Under the pieces are notes generated by a model. It saw only the letters and a program-made list of their open reading frames with translations, made no database searches and had not been told where the DNA came from. A stretch of 64,000 nt of DNA from an uncultured Acetobacteraceae bacterium. Its GTDB lineage: Bacteria; Pseudomonadota; Alphaproteobacteria; Acetobacterales; Acetobacteraceae. Where the stretch lies: contig CALMVO010000122.1 in the NCBI GenBank assembly GCA_937873205.1, positions 22,390 through 86,389 of the forward strand, read 5' to 3'. A program made the position numbers and the translations under genes. Positions 32,972 to 42,017 of the stretch are shown here, in pieces; positions within the stretch are counted from its first letter, which is position 1, and every line of letters begins with the position of its first letter.

Positions 32972-33847
32972 CTACTCGGCCTCGAGTTGCCGCCTCGCTT
33001 CCTCGAGGTCGCCCTCGGGCGGCGGCCGCGAGAGGGCCATCCGCTCCAGCGCGTGGATCATCGCCTCGACGACGACGAGGTGCGCGTACCATTTGTGGTC
33101 TGCCGGCACGACGAACCATGGCGCGTCGGACGTCGCGGTGGCAGCGATCGCGTCCTCGTAGGCCTCCTGGTAAGCGTCCCAGTGCTGCCGCTCCGCAAGG
33201 TCGGCGGCGCTGAACTTCCAGTTCTTCTCCGGGTCATCGAGACGGGCCAGGAACCGTTGACGCTGCTCCTCCTTCGAGACGTGCAGAAAGAATTTCAGGG
33301 TGACGGTGCCCTGCCGGCCCAGATAGGCCTCGAAGTTGCGGATGTCGCGATAGCGGTGGCGCCACAATTTGTGGCCGGGCTTCCGGCCCGGCAGATGCTG
33401 ATGATCGAGCAGCTCGGGATGGACGCGGGTGACCAGCACCTCCTCGTAATGGCTGCGGTTGAAGATGCCGATATGGCCGCGCCGCGGCAGCGCCGCGCTG
33501 ATGCGCCACAGGAAGCCGTGGCTGAGCTCGACCGGACCAGGCTGCTTGAACGAGACCACATCAACGCCCTGCGGGTTCACCCCGGACAGCACGTGCTTGA
33601 TGGTGCCATCCTTGCCGGCGGCATCCATCGCCTGGAAGATCGCGAGCAGGGCCCAGCGCCCATCGGCATACAGCTCGGCCTGCAGGGCCGCGAGTCGCTC
33701 GACCCCTTCCTGCAGCAGCGCCCGACCCTCGTCCCCGTCGACCGGCAGGCCGTCCTTGTCGGCCGGATCGCGATCGGACAGACGGAAATGCTTGCCCGAT
33801 GCGACCCGGTAGCGCTTCAGCAGCGTCTTGCGGAGACTCGGGTCCAT
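32972..33847 (-). CDS. polyphosphate kinase 2 family protein
   Basis: ALLAIFQAMDAAGKDGTIKHVLSGVNPQGVDVVSFKQP, GHIGIFNRSHYEEVLVTRVHPE. Confidence 0.93.
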   Translation of the reverse strand: MDPSLRKTLLKRYRVASGKHFRLSDRDPADKDGLPVDGDEGRALLQEGVERLAALQAELYADGRWALLAIFQAMDAAGKDGTIKHVLSGVNPQGVDVVSFKQPGPVELSHGFLWRISAALPRRGHIGIFNRSHYEEVLVTRVHPELLDHQHLPGRKPGHKLWRHRYRDIRNFEAYLGRQGTVTLKFFLHVSKEEQRQRFLARLDDPEKNWKFSAADLAERQHWDAYQEAYEDAIAATATSDAPWFVVPADHKWYAHLVVVEAMIHALERMALSRPPPEGDLEEARRQLEAE

Positions 33848-33848
33848 C

Positions 33849-34604
33849 TCAGCCGTCGCGGCGCTTGACGGTGAGCGCCGCCGGGCCCTGCGTCACCGGC
33901 ATCATCTCGATCCGGTTGACGTTGACCCGCGCCGGCAGGCCGATCACCCAGGCGATGGTCTCGGCGATGTCCTCCGGCAGCAGCGGATCGGCGTTGCGGT
34001 AGACCGCCTCGGCCTTGGCATCGTCGCCGAAACGGACGTTGCTGAACTCGCTGCCGCCGACCAGGCCGGGCTCGATGTTGGTGACGCGGACGCCGGTGCC
34101 GACCAGGTCGGCCTTCAGGTTGCCGACGAACTGCGCCACGAACGCCTTCGTGCCGCCATAGACGTGGCCGCCCGGGTAGGGGTAGGTGCCGGCGATGCTG
34201 CCGATGGTGACGACGTGGCCGCGATCGCGCGCGACCATGCCCGGCAGCAGGGCCCGCACCGGCCCCAGCACGCCGCCGATGTTGGTCTCGACCATGCGCG
34301 TCCAGTCCAGGGGATCGCATTCCCAGGCCGGCCCCAGCCCCAGCGCCAGCCCGGCATTGGCGATCAGAACGTCGATGGCGCGCCAGCCGTCCGGCAGCGA
34401 GCCCGGCAGAGCGGCCACGGCGTCGCGATCGGTGACGTCGAGCGGCACGCCCAGCAGGTTCGGGCCCAGCTCCGCGGCCAGCGTCTGCAGCCGTTCGGCG
34501 CGGCGCCCGGTGGCGACCACGCGGTTGCCGTCCGCCACCAGCCGCCGCGCGGTGGCGCGGCCGAAGCCGGCGGTGGCGCCGGTGATGAAGACTGTCAGAC
34601 CCAT
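33849..34604 (-). CDS. SDR family NAD(P)-dependent oxidoreductase (YdfG-like)
   Basis: FITGATAGFGRATARRLVADG, LIANAGLALG, YPYPGGHVYGGTKAFVAQF. Confidence 0.9.
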   Translation of the reverse strand: MGLTVFITGATAGFGRATARRLVADGNRVVATGRRAERLQTLAAELGPNLLGVPLDVTDRDAVAALPGSLPDGWRAIDVLIANAGLALGLGPAWECDPLDWTRMVETNIGGVLGPVRALLPGMVARDRGHVVTIGSIAGTYPYPGGHVYGGTKAFVAQFVGNLKADLVGTGVRVTNIEPGLVGGSEFSNVRFGDDAKAEAVYRNADPLLPEDIAETIAWVIGLPARVNVNRIEMMPVTQGPAALTVKRRDG

Positions 34605-34648
34605 GCGTGCCTCCGTGATCGCTGCCGAAACGGCCGCCGTCGCCGCGA

Positions 34649-34888
34649 TCATGGCGTCGTCGGGGACGTCACCATTTGCGCGAGCTCGGCCTGGCCGGCA
34701 AGCTTGGACCCGCCCGGGCCATAGAGGCGGAGGTCCAGCCAGGACGGGGCTGGCAGCAGCGCCGCGGCACGGCGCAGTGCCGCCCCCTCGGTTCCGAAAT
34801 ACTCCTGCCGCTCCCGCGACGCCGGCCGCCCGCCGGGCATCGGGATCGCCGGCACCGGGCTCTCGAGGTAGGCGAGAATGAACGGCAT
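34649..34888 (-). CDS. small hypothetical protein
   Basis: 79-aa ORF in the SDR-yqgE gap. Confidence 0.4.
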   Translation of the reverse strand: MPFILAYLESPVPAIPMPGGRPASRERQEYFGTEGAALRRAAALLPAPSWLDLRLYGPGGSKLAGQAELAQMVTSPTTP

Positions 34889-34986
34889 GGCGATCCTGGC
34901 TCACGCGATGAGACAGGGTTACCCGGGTGGCCCGCGAGCGCAACCGGACTTGCGCTGCCCCCTGACTGCGCCCCATCTGCGCGCCT

Positions 34987-35568
34987 ATGGGGACCTTCGA
35001 TGACGAACCGGCTGCCGGCCTGACCGGACAGCTGCTGATCGCGATGCCGTCGCTGCTGGACCGCGCGTTCCAGCAGACCGTGGTGTTCCTGTGCGCCCAT
35101 TCGGCCGAGGACGGCGCGATGGGCCTGGTGGTGAACCGTCGGCTGGCGGAGCCGGGCTTCGACGACCTGCTGGCGCAGCTGGAGATCGCGCCGGCGCCGC
35201 CGCGGCGCCGCATCGCGCTGTGCGCCGGCGGCCCGGTGGAGAATTCGCGCGGCTTCGTGCTGCACAGCAGCGACTGGAGCGGCTCCGGCAGCCTCGTGGT
35301 CGACGACGACGTCGTGCTCACCGCCAGCCTCGACGTGCTGCGCGAGATTGCCGACGGCCAGGGGCCGCGGCAGGCGCTGCTGGCGCTGGGCCACGCCGCC
35401 TGGGGACCGGGCCAGCTCGAGGCCGAGATCCGGCAGAACGCCTGGCTGACCGCGCCGCCGACCGATGCGATCGTGTTCGGCAGCGATCACGACCGGAAGT
35501 GGCATCGGGCCTTCGCGGCGCTGGGGGTCGACCCGATGCGGCTAGTGGGCGACGTCGGCAACGCCTGA
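34987..35568 (+). CDS. YqgE/AlgH family protein
   Basis: LTGQLLIAMPSLLDRAFQQTVVFLCAHSAEDGAMGLVVNR; GHAAWGPGQLEAEIRQNAWL. Confidence 0.93.
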   Translation: MGTFDDEPAAGLTGQLLIAMPSLLDRAFQQTVVFLCAHSAEDGAMGLVVNRRLAEPGFDDLLAQLEIAPAPPRRRIALCAGGPVENSRGFVLHSSDWSGSGSLVVDDDVVLTASLDVLREIADGQGPRQALLALGHAAWGPGQLEAEIRQNAWLTAPPTDAIVFGSDHDRKWHRAFAALGVDPMRLVGDVGNA

Positions 35569-35583
35569 GGCGGCGGGCCGCCG

Positions 35584-36438
35584 CTACCAGACGAAGCGCG
35601 GCACCGTCGCCGCCGGAGCGAGCCCGGCGGCGCGCGCCTCGGCCTCGGCGAGGGCGGTGTCGCCGCCCAGCAGCTCGCCGTGGATGCCGCCCAGCACCCA
35701 GCAGCCGTCCAGGCGGGCGGCGCGGGCGCCGGCGATGTCGGTGGCCAGGCTGTCGCCGATCGCCAGGATGCGGGCGTCCGGGACGCCCAGCATGCGGCGC
35801 ACGGGCTCGTAGATCTCGGGATAGGGCTTGCCGAGCTGGCGGACCTCGCCGCCCAGCTCGGCATAGTGGCGGGCGAGCAGCCCGGCGCAGATCAGACGCT
35901 GGCCGCCACGCACCACCTCCAGGTCCGGATTGGCACAGGCCATCGGCAGCCGGTGGGCGGCGCAGTCGCGCAAGCTCGGCAGGTAGGGGGCGATTTCGGT
36001 CTCGCCGGCCGCGTCGTCCGGCCCGGTATTCAGCACGAAGTCGGCCTCGGCCGGACTCGCCACCCGGGTCTGCGGCAGCCCCTCGAACAGGCCGGCATCC
36101 TTGGCCGGGCCCAGGTGCCAAACGCGGGGGCCGAGGGCGGCGAACCACGGGTCGGTGCGGTCGATCAGCGCCAGACGCGTCGCCTCGCCGCTGGTGAGCA
36201 GGCCGTCATAGGTGTGGTCCGGAATGCCGAGCCGGCGCAGGGTCTCCTGCACCGCGGCCCGCCGGCGCGGCGCGTTCGACAGCAGCACGATGCGGGCGCC
36301 GCCGGCGCGCAGCCGGGTCAGGCAGTCGACGGCGCCGGGGTAGGCGGCGACGCCGTCATGCACCACGCCCCACAGATCGACGATGAAGCCGTCATAGCGG
36401 GCGGCCAGCGCCGCCATGCCGCGCTCGTGCCGCATCAT
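35584..36438 (-). CDS. TIGR01459-like HAD-superfamily hydrolase
   Basis: DGFIVDLWGVVHDGVAAYPGAVDCL; LAIGDSLATDIAGARAA. Confidence 0.88.
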   Translation of the reverse strand: MMRHERGMAALAARYDGFIVDLWGVVHDGVAAYPGAVDCLTRLRAGGARIVLLSNAPRRRAAVQETLRRLGIPDHTYDGLLTSGEATRLALIDRTDPWFAALGPRVWHLGPAKDAGLFEGLPQTRVASPAEADFVLNTGPDDAAGETEIAPYLPSLRDCAAHRLPMACANPDLEVVRGGQRLICAGLLARHYAELGGEVRQLGKPYPEIYEPVRRMLGVPDARILAIGDSLATDIAGARAARLDGCWVLGGIHGELLGGDTALAEAEARAAGLAPAATVPRFVW

Positions 36439-37499
36439 CGCAGCGACTGCCGCGCGGCCTCGACGGAGTCGAGGCCGGCATCGGCGAGCGCCTGGCGCAG
36501 CTCCCGCTTCAGCCGGCGCAGCAGGCCCGGCCCCTCATAGGCGAAGCTGGTATAGACCTGCACCAGGTCGGCGCCGGCGCGCAGCCGCTGCAGGATGTCG
36601 GCGCCGCTCTCGATGCCGCCGCAGCCGATCAGCGTGAGGCGACCGGCGGACAGCCGCGACACCTCGGCCAGCATGGCGGTGGCGCGGGCGCGCAGCGGCC
36701 GGCCGGACAAGCCGCCGGCCTCGCCGGCATGGCGGCCTGTCAGGCCCGGCGGCCGCGCCAGCAGGGTGTTGGAGACGATCAGCCCGTCGATGCCTGCGGC
36801 GACCGCGGTCTCGACGATGCCGCTGAGCGCCGCGTCCTCGAGGTCGGGCGCCAGCTTGACCAGCAGCGGCGTGCGCAGCGCCCCCCGCGCGGCGACGATC
36901 GCGTGCAGCAGCCCGCCCAGCCGTTCGACCCGCTGCAGGTCGCGCAGGCCGGGCGTGTTCGGCGAGGACAGGTTGATCACCAGGTAGTCGACCAGCGGCG
37001 CCAGGCGCCGCACCGCGTGGGCGTAGTCGGCCTCGGGGTCGGCGCCCTCCTTGTTGATGCCGAGGTTGGCGCCGAGCGGCGCGCCCAGCGATGGGCCGCC
37101 ACGGAGGCCGCTCAGCCGGGCCTCGAACACGTCGAGCCCCTGGTTGTTGAAGCCCATGCGGTTGATCACGGCGCCGGCCGCGGGCAGCCGGAACAGCCGC
37201 GGCCGCGGGTTGCCGGGCTGCGGCCGCGGCGTGACGGTGCCGGCCTCGACGAGACCGAAGCCAAGCCGGGCCAGCGGGCGCATCACCCGCGCATCCTTGT
37301 CGAAGCCGGCGGCGAGGCCGATCGGGTTGGCGAAGGCGAGCCCCATCGCCCGGACGCCGAGCCCGGCATCGTCGGCGGTCGCACCGCGTCCGGCGAGGCC
37401 GAGCGACAGCGCGGCCAGGGCCAGATCGTGGGCGCGTTCCGGCGGCAGCCGGCGCAGCACCGGCTGGGACAGGCGCATGGCGGCGGTCTGCAGCATCAT
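36435..37499 (-). CDS. pyrD: dihydroorotate dehydrogenase (quinone)
   Basis: LAAGFDKDARVMRPLARLGFGLVEAGTVTPRPQPGNPRPRLFRL, NLSSPNTPGLRDLQ; start uncertain by about 10 codons. Confidence 0.94.
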   Translation of the reverse strand: MMLQTAAMRLSQPVLRRLPPERAHDLALAALSLGLAGRGATADDAGLGVRAMGLAFANPIGLAAGFDKDARVMRPLARLGFGLVEAGTVTPRPQPGNPRPRLFRLPAAGAVINRMGFNNQGLDVFEARLSGLRGGPSLGAPLGANLGINKEGADPEADYAHAVRRLAPLVDYLVINLSSPNTPGLRDLQRVERLGGLLHAIVAARGALRTPLLVKLAPDLEDAALSGIVETAVAAGIDGLIVSNTLLARPPGLTGRHAGEAGGLSGRPLRARATAMLAEVSRLSAGRLTLIGCGGIESGADILQRLRAGADLVQVYTSFAYEGPGLLRRLKRELRQALADAGLDSVEAARQSLR

Positions 37500-37588
37500 G
37501 CGCCCGTCCTGCCGCATGACGGCTGCCATGGAAAGGGCGGGACGGCGCCGCGCTTGTCAGCAGACGGCCTGGGGGCGATCCTGCGGCC

Positions 37589-37813
37589 ATGTGGAACGAG
37601 CCCTACCTCGAGACCTGCTGCCGGTCGGCGCTGCACCGCCTCCGGCTGTGCGGCGGGTCCGGACGCCCGGACGCGCATCGCGAGGAGCTGAAGGACGCGC
37701 GCTGCCTGGACCGGCTGCGCGAGCTGGGCTTGGCCGAGCACCAGGGTGACCGCTACCGCATCACGCCGGCCGGGCAGGCGCGGCATCAGCTCGAGATCAT
37801 GAAGAGCGCGTGA
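37589..37813 (+). CDS. small hypothetical protein
   Basis: 74-aa ORF immediately upstream of the HTH/S24 gene. Confidence 0.4.
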   Translation: MWNEPYLETCCRSALHRLRLCGGSGRPDAHREELKDARCLDRLRELGLAEHQGDRYRITPAGQARHQLEIMKSA

Positions 37814-37826
37814 GAGGCGGCGCGCG

Positions 37827-38438
37827 ATGAGGCACGAGGATGTCTGGCGGGCGCTGGATACGCTCGCGGCCGAGAAGGGCCTGTCGCCGTCCGGGCTGGC
37901 GCGGGCGGCCGGGCTCGACCCCACGGCGTTCAACCGATCGAAGCGGACCAGCCGGGCCGGGCTGCGCTGGCCCAGCACCGAGAGCCTGTCGCGGGTGCTG
38001 TCGGCGACCGGGGCCAGCCTTGAGAGCTTCACCGCCCTGGTCGGCGGCGCGCGGGCACTCGCCGGCGCCGGCCGCCAGCGCGCGCGGCACCTGCCGTTGC
38101 TGCCGCTGTCGCGGCTGCTGGAGGCCGAGCTGTTCGATGCGGCGGGCTATCCCGCCGCCCACGGCTGGGAGCGGACCGAGGTGCCGCAGCCGGGCGACCC
38201 GCACAGCTACGCGGTGCACCTGGACGATCCGCGCTTCGAGCCGGTGTTCCGCGAGGGCGGCATTCTCATCATGTCGCCGGACGCGCCGATCCGCCCCGGC
38301 GACCGGGTACTGGTGCGCGACGACGGCGGCATCAACGCCTTCGTGGCCGGCACACCATACCGGCCGCTGGACCGCCGCGGCGGCGAGATCGCCGAGCGTC
38401 CGGAATGGGCGCACCGGATCGTCTGGGCGAGCCTGTAG
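37827..38438 (+). CDS. HTH transcriptional regulator with S24/LexA-like peptidase domain
   Basis: Phage-repressor-like architecture; C-terminal ILIMSPDAPIRPGDRVLVRDDGG. Confidence 0.72.
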   Translation: MRHEDVWRALDTLAAEKGLSPSGLARAAGLDPTAFNRSKRTSRAGLRWPSTESLSRVLSATGASLESFTALVGGARALAGAGRQRARHLPLLPLSRLLEAELFDAAGYPAAHGWERTEVPQPGDPHSYAVHLDDPRFEPVFREGGILIMSPDAPIRPGDRVLVRDDGGINAFVAGTPYRPLDRRGGEIAERPEWAHRIVWASL

Positions 38439-38549
38439 GCAGGGAGAGCCTGGCAGGCTGCGAAGCTGCGGACGCTCGGCCATCATCTGTCTTGGTCTTG
38501 TCGTTTCATGGATCAGGCGGGACCAGCGGCGGCCGGCGATTCCGCCCTT

Positions 38550-38786
38550 GCAGGACCTCCTTGAGGGGCAACAGCGCTTCGGTCCGTCTCCCCCGCCGCC
38601 GTGCCCGACGCGGCACACATGCGCCTGGACCAGCCGATCGACGTGCGCGTCGAAGGTGGCCGGATCGTCATCGAGCCGCTCCAGCCGACAGGGTATGACA
38701 TCGCGACGCTGATCGCCGAGATGACCGACGAGAACCGCCACGATCCGATCGACATGGGGAGGCCGGCTGGCCGCGAGGCCTGGTAG
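38550..38786 (+). pseudogene. frameshifted MazE/AbrB-type antitoxin; C-terminal 61-aa ORF (38601..38786) intact
   Basis: GNSASVRLP in one frame, then PDAAHMRLDQPIDVRVEGGRIVIEPLQPTGYDIATLIAEMTDENRHDPIDMGRPAGREAW in another; extra C in CTCCCCCGCC. Confidence 0.7.
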
Positions 38787-39106
38787 TGGCGACCGACTAC
38801 GTGCCCGATGCCGGCGACATCGTCTGGCTGCAGTTCGATCCGCAGGCCGGACATGAGCAGGCGGGGCATCGGCCCGCGGTCGTGCTCCATCCGGCCAGCT
38901 ATAACGGCCGGGCGGGAATGATCCTCCGCTGCCCGACGACGACGCGGATCAAGGGCTCTCCGTTCGAGGTGATCCTCGCCGGCACGCCGTCGAGCGCGGC
39001 GCTCGCCGACCAGGTGAAGAGCCAGGGCCGGCGGGCCCGCAAGGGTCGGATCGGCGCGACCGAGCTGGCCGAGGTGCGGGCGAAGCTGGTGGCGCTGATC
39101 GGCTAG
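38786..39106 (+). CDS. MazF/PemK-like toxin (GTG start overlapping the antitoxin stop, TAGTG)
   Basis: YVPDAGDIVWLQFDPQAGHEQAGHRPAVVLHPASYNGRAGMILRCPTT; stop TAG formed at the element edge. Confidence 0.82.
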   Translation: MATDYVPDAGDIVWLQFDPQAGHEQAGHRPAVVLHPASYNGRAGMILRCPTTTRIKGSPFEVILAGTPSSAALADQVKSQGRRARKGRIGATELAEVRAKLVALIG

Positions 39107-39206
39107 AGCATCATCCGATCGAACGGACTCGTCGATCGGATAAAGATGCTCGTCAAAACAACAAGCTAGAGGATGATCCGCGAGCCTAAGCGATCGGATC
39201 ATCCTC
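39106..39206 (-). mobile_element. MITE-like palindromic element, copy 3 (full length, opposite orientation), flanked by TA at 39104-39105 and 39207-39208
   Basis: Reverse complement matches copy 1 along the full length apart from a few differences including a 1-nt indel. Confidence 0.92.
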
Positions 39207-40510
39207 TAGGAGGCTGTCGGCGCCGAGACCGGTCTGGCGGGATCAAGCCGATCCCGCCCCATGCGGACGATCCGGGTCTCGCGGCCGAGGGCCGCCAGCC
39301 CGGCGATCAGCAGGGCGACCACCGCGATCACGCCGGCCAGCGCCCAGCGGATGTCGCTGCCGGCGAGGTGGGACAGCCAGACCTGCAGGTTGGCGTTGGG
39401 CGAGGCCAGCAGGTTGCCGAGCTGATAGACCACGCCCGGAAAGGTGCCGCGGATGGCGGCGGGCGAGATCTCGTTCAGGTAGGCCGGCACCACGCCCCAG
39501 GCGCCCTGGACGCAGAACTGGATCAGGAAGCCGCCGATCGCCAGCGGCAGCAGGTGGCTCGAGAAAGCCCAGAGCGGGATCACCGGCAGCGCCAGCAGGG
39601 CGGCCAGAGCCAGCGCCCAGCGGCGGCCGATCCGCTGGCTCGCGGCCCCGAAACACAGCCCGCCCAGGATGGCGCCGACGTTGTAGATGATGGTCATGGT
39701 GACGACGGTGGCATGGGGTAGGCGGTGGTAGCCGGCCAGGAACAGCCTCGGATAGAGGTCCTGGGAGCCGTGCGAGAAGAACAGCATCGCCGTCATCAGC
39801 ACGATCGCATAGAAGCCGAGTCCGGCATGGCGGCGGAGCACCGTGAGCGGGCCCGGCGTCGGCATGGCGGCGCGCAGCGTCCAGTCCGGGCTTTCCGGCA
39901 CGCTGCGGCGGATATACAGCACCAGCAGCGCCGGGGCGGCGCCGACGATGAACATGCCGCGCCAGCCAATCCAGGGCTCGGCGATGAACAGCAGCGAGGC
40001 GACCAGGAAGCCGGTCGGGTAGCCCGTTTGCAGGATGCCGGACACCGCGCCGCGCCAGCGCGCCGGCACGCTCTCCATCGCCAGCGAGGCGCCGACGCCC
40101 CATTCGCCGCCCATGGCGACGCCAAAGAGGGCGCGCAGGATGAGAAAGGCGGTGAAGCTCGGCGCGAAGCCGGTCAGCAGTTCGAAGGCTGCGTAGCAGA
40201 GCACGTTGGCCATCATGGTCGGGCGGCGGCCGTAGCGGTCGGCGAGCCGGCCGAAGCCCCAGGCGCCCACGACGCGGCAAGCCAGCGTCACGGTGATCGC
40301 CCAGGCGGTGGCCGCGACGGTGAGGCCGAAGGAGCGCGCCACGGTGTCGAGCACGAACACCATGATGAAGAAGTCGAATGAATCCAGCATCCAGCCGAGA
40401 TAGCAGGCCACCACCACGTGGATCGCGGCGCGCCGCTCGAACGCCGAGACCGGGCGATCCGGCATCGCCGCCGCGTGCGAGAAGCCGGACACCGTATCGC
40501 CTGCTTCCAT
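39206..40510 (-). CDS. MFS transporter
   Basis: SFDFFIMVFVLDTVARSFGL, WGFGRLADRYGRRPTMM, GGEWGVGASLAMES; stop codon formed at the element edge. Confidence 0.9.
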   Translation of the reverse strand: MEAGDTVSGFSHAAAMPDRPVSAFERRAAIHVVVACYLGWMLDSFDFFIMVFVLDTVARSFGLTVAATAWAITVTLACRVVGAWGFGRLADRYGRRPTMMANVLCYAAFELLTGFAPSFTAFLILRALFGVAMGGEWGVGASLAMESVPARWRGAVSGILQTGYPTGFLVASLLFIAEPWIGWRGMFIVGAAPALLVLYIRRSVPESPDWTLRAAMPTPGPLTVLRRHAGLGFYAIVLMTAMLFFSHGSQDLYPRLFLAGYHRLPHATVVTMTIIYNVGAILGGLCFGAASQRIGRRWALALAALLALPVIPLWAFSSHLLPLAIGGFLIQFCVQGAWGVVPAYLNEISPAAIRGTFPGVVYQLGNLLASPNANLQVWLSHLAGSDIRWALAGVIAVVALLIAGLAALGRETRIVRMGRDRLDPARPVSAPTAS

Positions 40511-40592
40511 CAGACCCTCTCCCTAGTCGTTCCGGCAGCATAGAGACGGGGCGGGTTTCGACAATCGGACCCCCGCACCGGCGAGGACGGCG

Positions 40593-41249
40593 ATGAATCG
40601 GACCGATCGATGCATGATCCTGCTCGCCCTCGGCCTGGCCGGGCTTGCCGGCATGGTGGACGCGCTCGGCTATCTGGCGCTGCACGGCTTCTTCGTCTCC
40701 TTCATGAGCGGCAACTCGACGCGGCTCAGCGTCGGGGTCGCGCAGGGGACGCACCGCGTCGTCGGCATCGCCGGCGCGCTGATCGGGCTGTTCGTCGTCG
40801 GCGTGATCGGGGGCGAGCTGCTCAACCGGGCGCTGGGACAGCGACGCAGCCGGCTGCTGGGGGCGGTGGCGCTGATGCTGACGCTGGCGGCGGCGGCGGC
40901 CTCGCTGGGCCGGAGCGCCACGGCGATCGCTTTGGCGACGCTGGCACTGGGAGCGGAGAACGCGGTGCTGAAGCGGGTCGGCGCGATCACCATCGGCGCC
41001 ACCTACATGACCGGGACACTGGTCAAGCTGGGTTCCGCCGTCGCCGCGGCGCTGGGCGGCGGTCCACGCTGGGACTGGCTGCCCTACCTGCTGATGTGGC
41101 TGTCGCTGGCCACGGGCTCGGTGGTCGGCGCGCTGCTGTTTCCGTGGCTCGGGCTGCAGGGACTGTGGCTGGCGGCGGCCTGGTGCACGCTGCTGGCGGC
41201 GCTGGTGGCGATCGCGGCTCGGAAGTCGCCGCAGGTCGACCGGGAGTGA
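40593..41249 (+). CDS. YoaK/DUF1275 family membrane protein
   Basis: GMVDALGYLALHGFFVSFMSGNSTRLSVGVAQG; TIGATYMTGTLVKLG. Confidence 0.9.
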   Translation: MNRTDRCMILLALGLAGLAGMVDALGYLALHGFFVSFMSGNSTRLSVGVAQGTHRVVGIAGALIGLFVVGVIGGELLNRALGQRRSRLLGAVALMLTLAAAAASLGRSATAIALATLALGAENAVLKRVGAITIGATYMTGTLVKLGSAVAAALGGGPRWDWLPYLLMWLSLATGSVVGALLFPWLGLQGLWLAAAWCTLLAALVAIAARKSPQVDRE

Positions 41250-41690
41250 CGATTCGCTGGCGTCCGCCGGAGCGGCGCCAGCAGCGCCGCCGGCAGGGCA
41301 ACATCGGTCTGCGCGCGCGGATCGTCGACGCCGATCCTGACCGCGCGCGGCGGCGGGGTCGCGCGGAAGCTGCCGTGCAGCCGATCCCACGGGCTGATGC
41401 CGCTCGACCAGTTGCTGTCGCGCTCGGCGGGCACCACGGAATGGTGGATGCCGTGCATCCGGGGCGTGGTCAGCAGCCAGGACAGCCGCCGATCCCAGCC
41501 GGGCGGCAGCGCCCAGTTCGAGTGGTGGAACAGGATCGACAGCGTGAAGAAGCGCTGCCAGGCGTCGAGCGTGCCGGGCGAGATGCCGCTGGCCCGCACC
41601 TGCACCAGGCGCCATGGCAGCGATACCAGCATGTCCGCCAGGTGGAAGCGGATCGCGGTCGACATGTGCCGATCCTGCAGGCGTCGCACC
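41249..41690 (-). pseudogene. 5'-truncated fatty-acid hydroxylase/sterol desaturase-like fragment
   Basis: MSTAIRFHLADMLVSLPWRLVQVRASGISPGTLDAWQRFFTLSILFHHSNWALP..TPRMHGIHHSVVPAERDSNWSSGISPWDRLHGSF. Confidence 0.65.
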
Positions 41691-41699
41691 GGAGCCGGA

Positions 41700-42004
41700 G
41701 CGGAATCGGCCAGTGGGCGGGCGAGTTCGTCGCGACCTTCGGCCTCATCGTCACCATCGTCGGCACCGCGCGGCATCGGCCAGACGCGATCGCCTGCTCG
41801 GTGGCGCTCTACATCACCGCCGCCTACTGGTTCACCTCGTCCACCAGCTTCGCCAACCCGGCGATCACCGTCGCCCGCGCGCTGTCCGACAGCTTTGCCG
41901 GCATCGCGCCGGCCGACGTGCCGGGCTTCGTCGCGGCCCAGCTCGTCGGCGCCCTGGCCGGTGCGGCGGCGGCCACCACCCTCTTCCCCAGGGTTCCGCT
42001 GTGA
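41700..42004 (+). pseudogene. 5'-truncated aquaporin (MIP) family fragment
   Basis: GIGQWAGEFVATFGLIVTIVGTARHRPDAIACSVALYITAAYWFTSSTSFANPAITVARALSDSFAGIAPADVPGFVAAQLVGALAGAA. Confidence 0.75.
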
Positions 42005-42017
42005 GAGGCACGCTCCG

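Noticed and set aside
39173-39721. ORFs beginning [12 protein letters not shown] or MIRSLRLADHPL near several loci
   Set aside because: They begin inside copies of the palindromic element and are chance translations of its stems; useful only as a marker of the copies.
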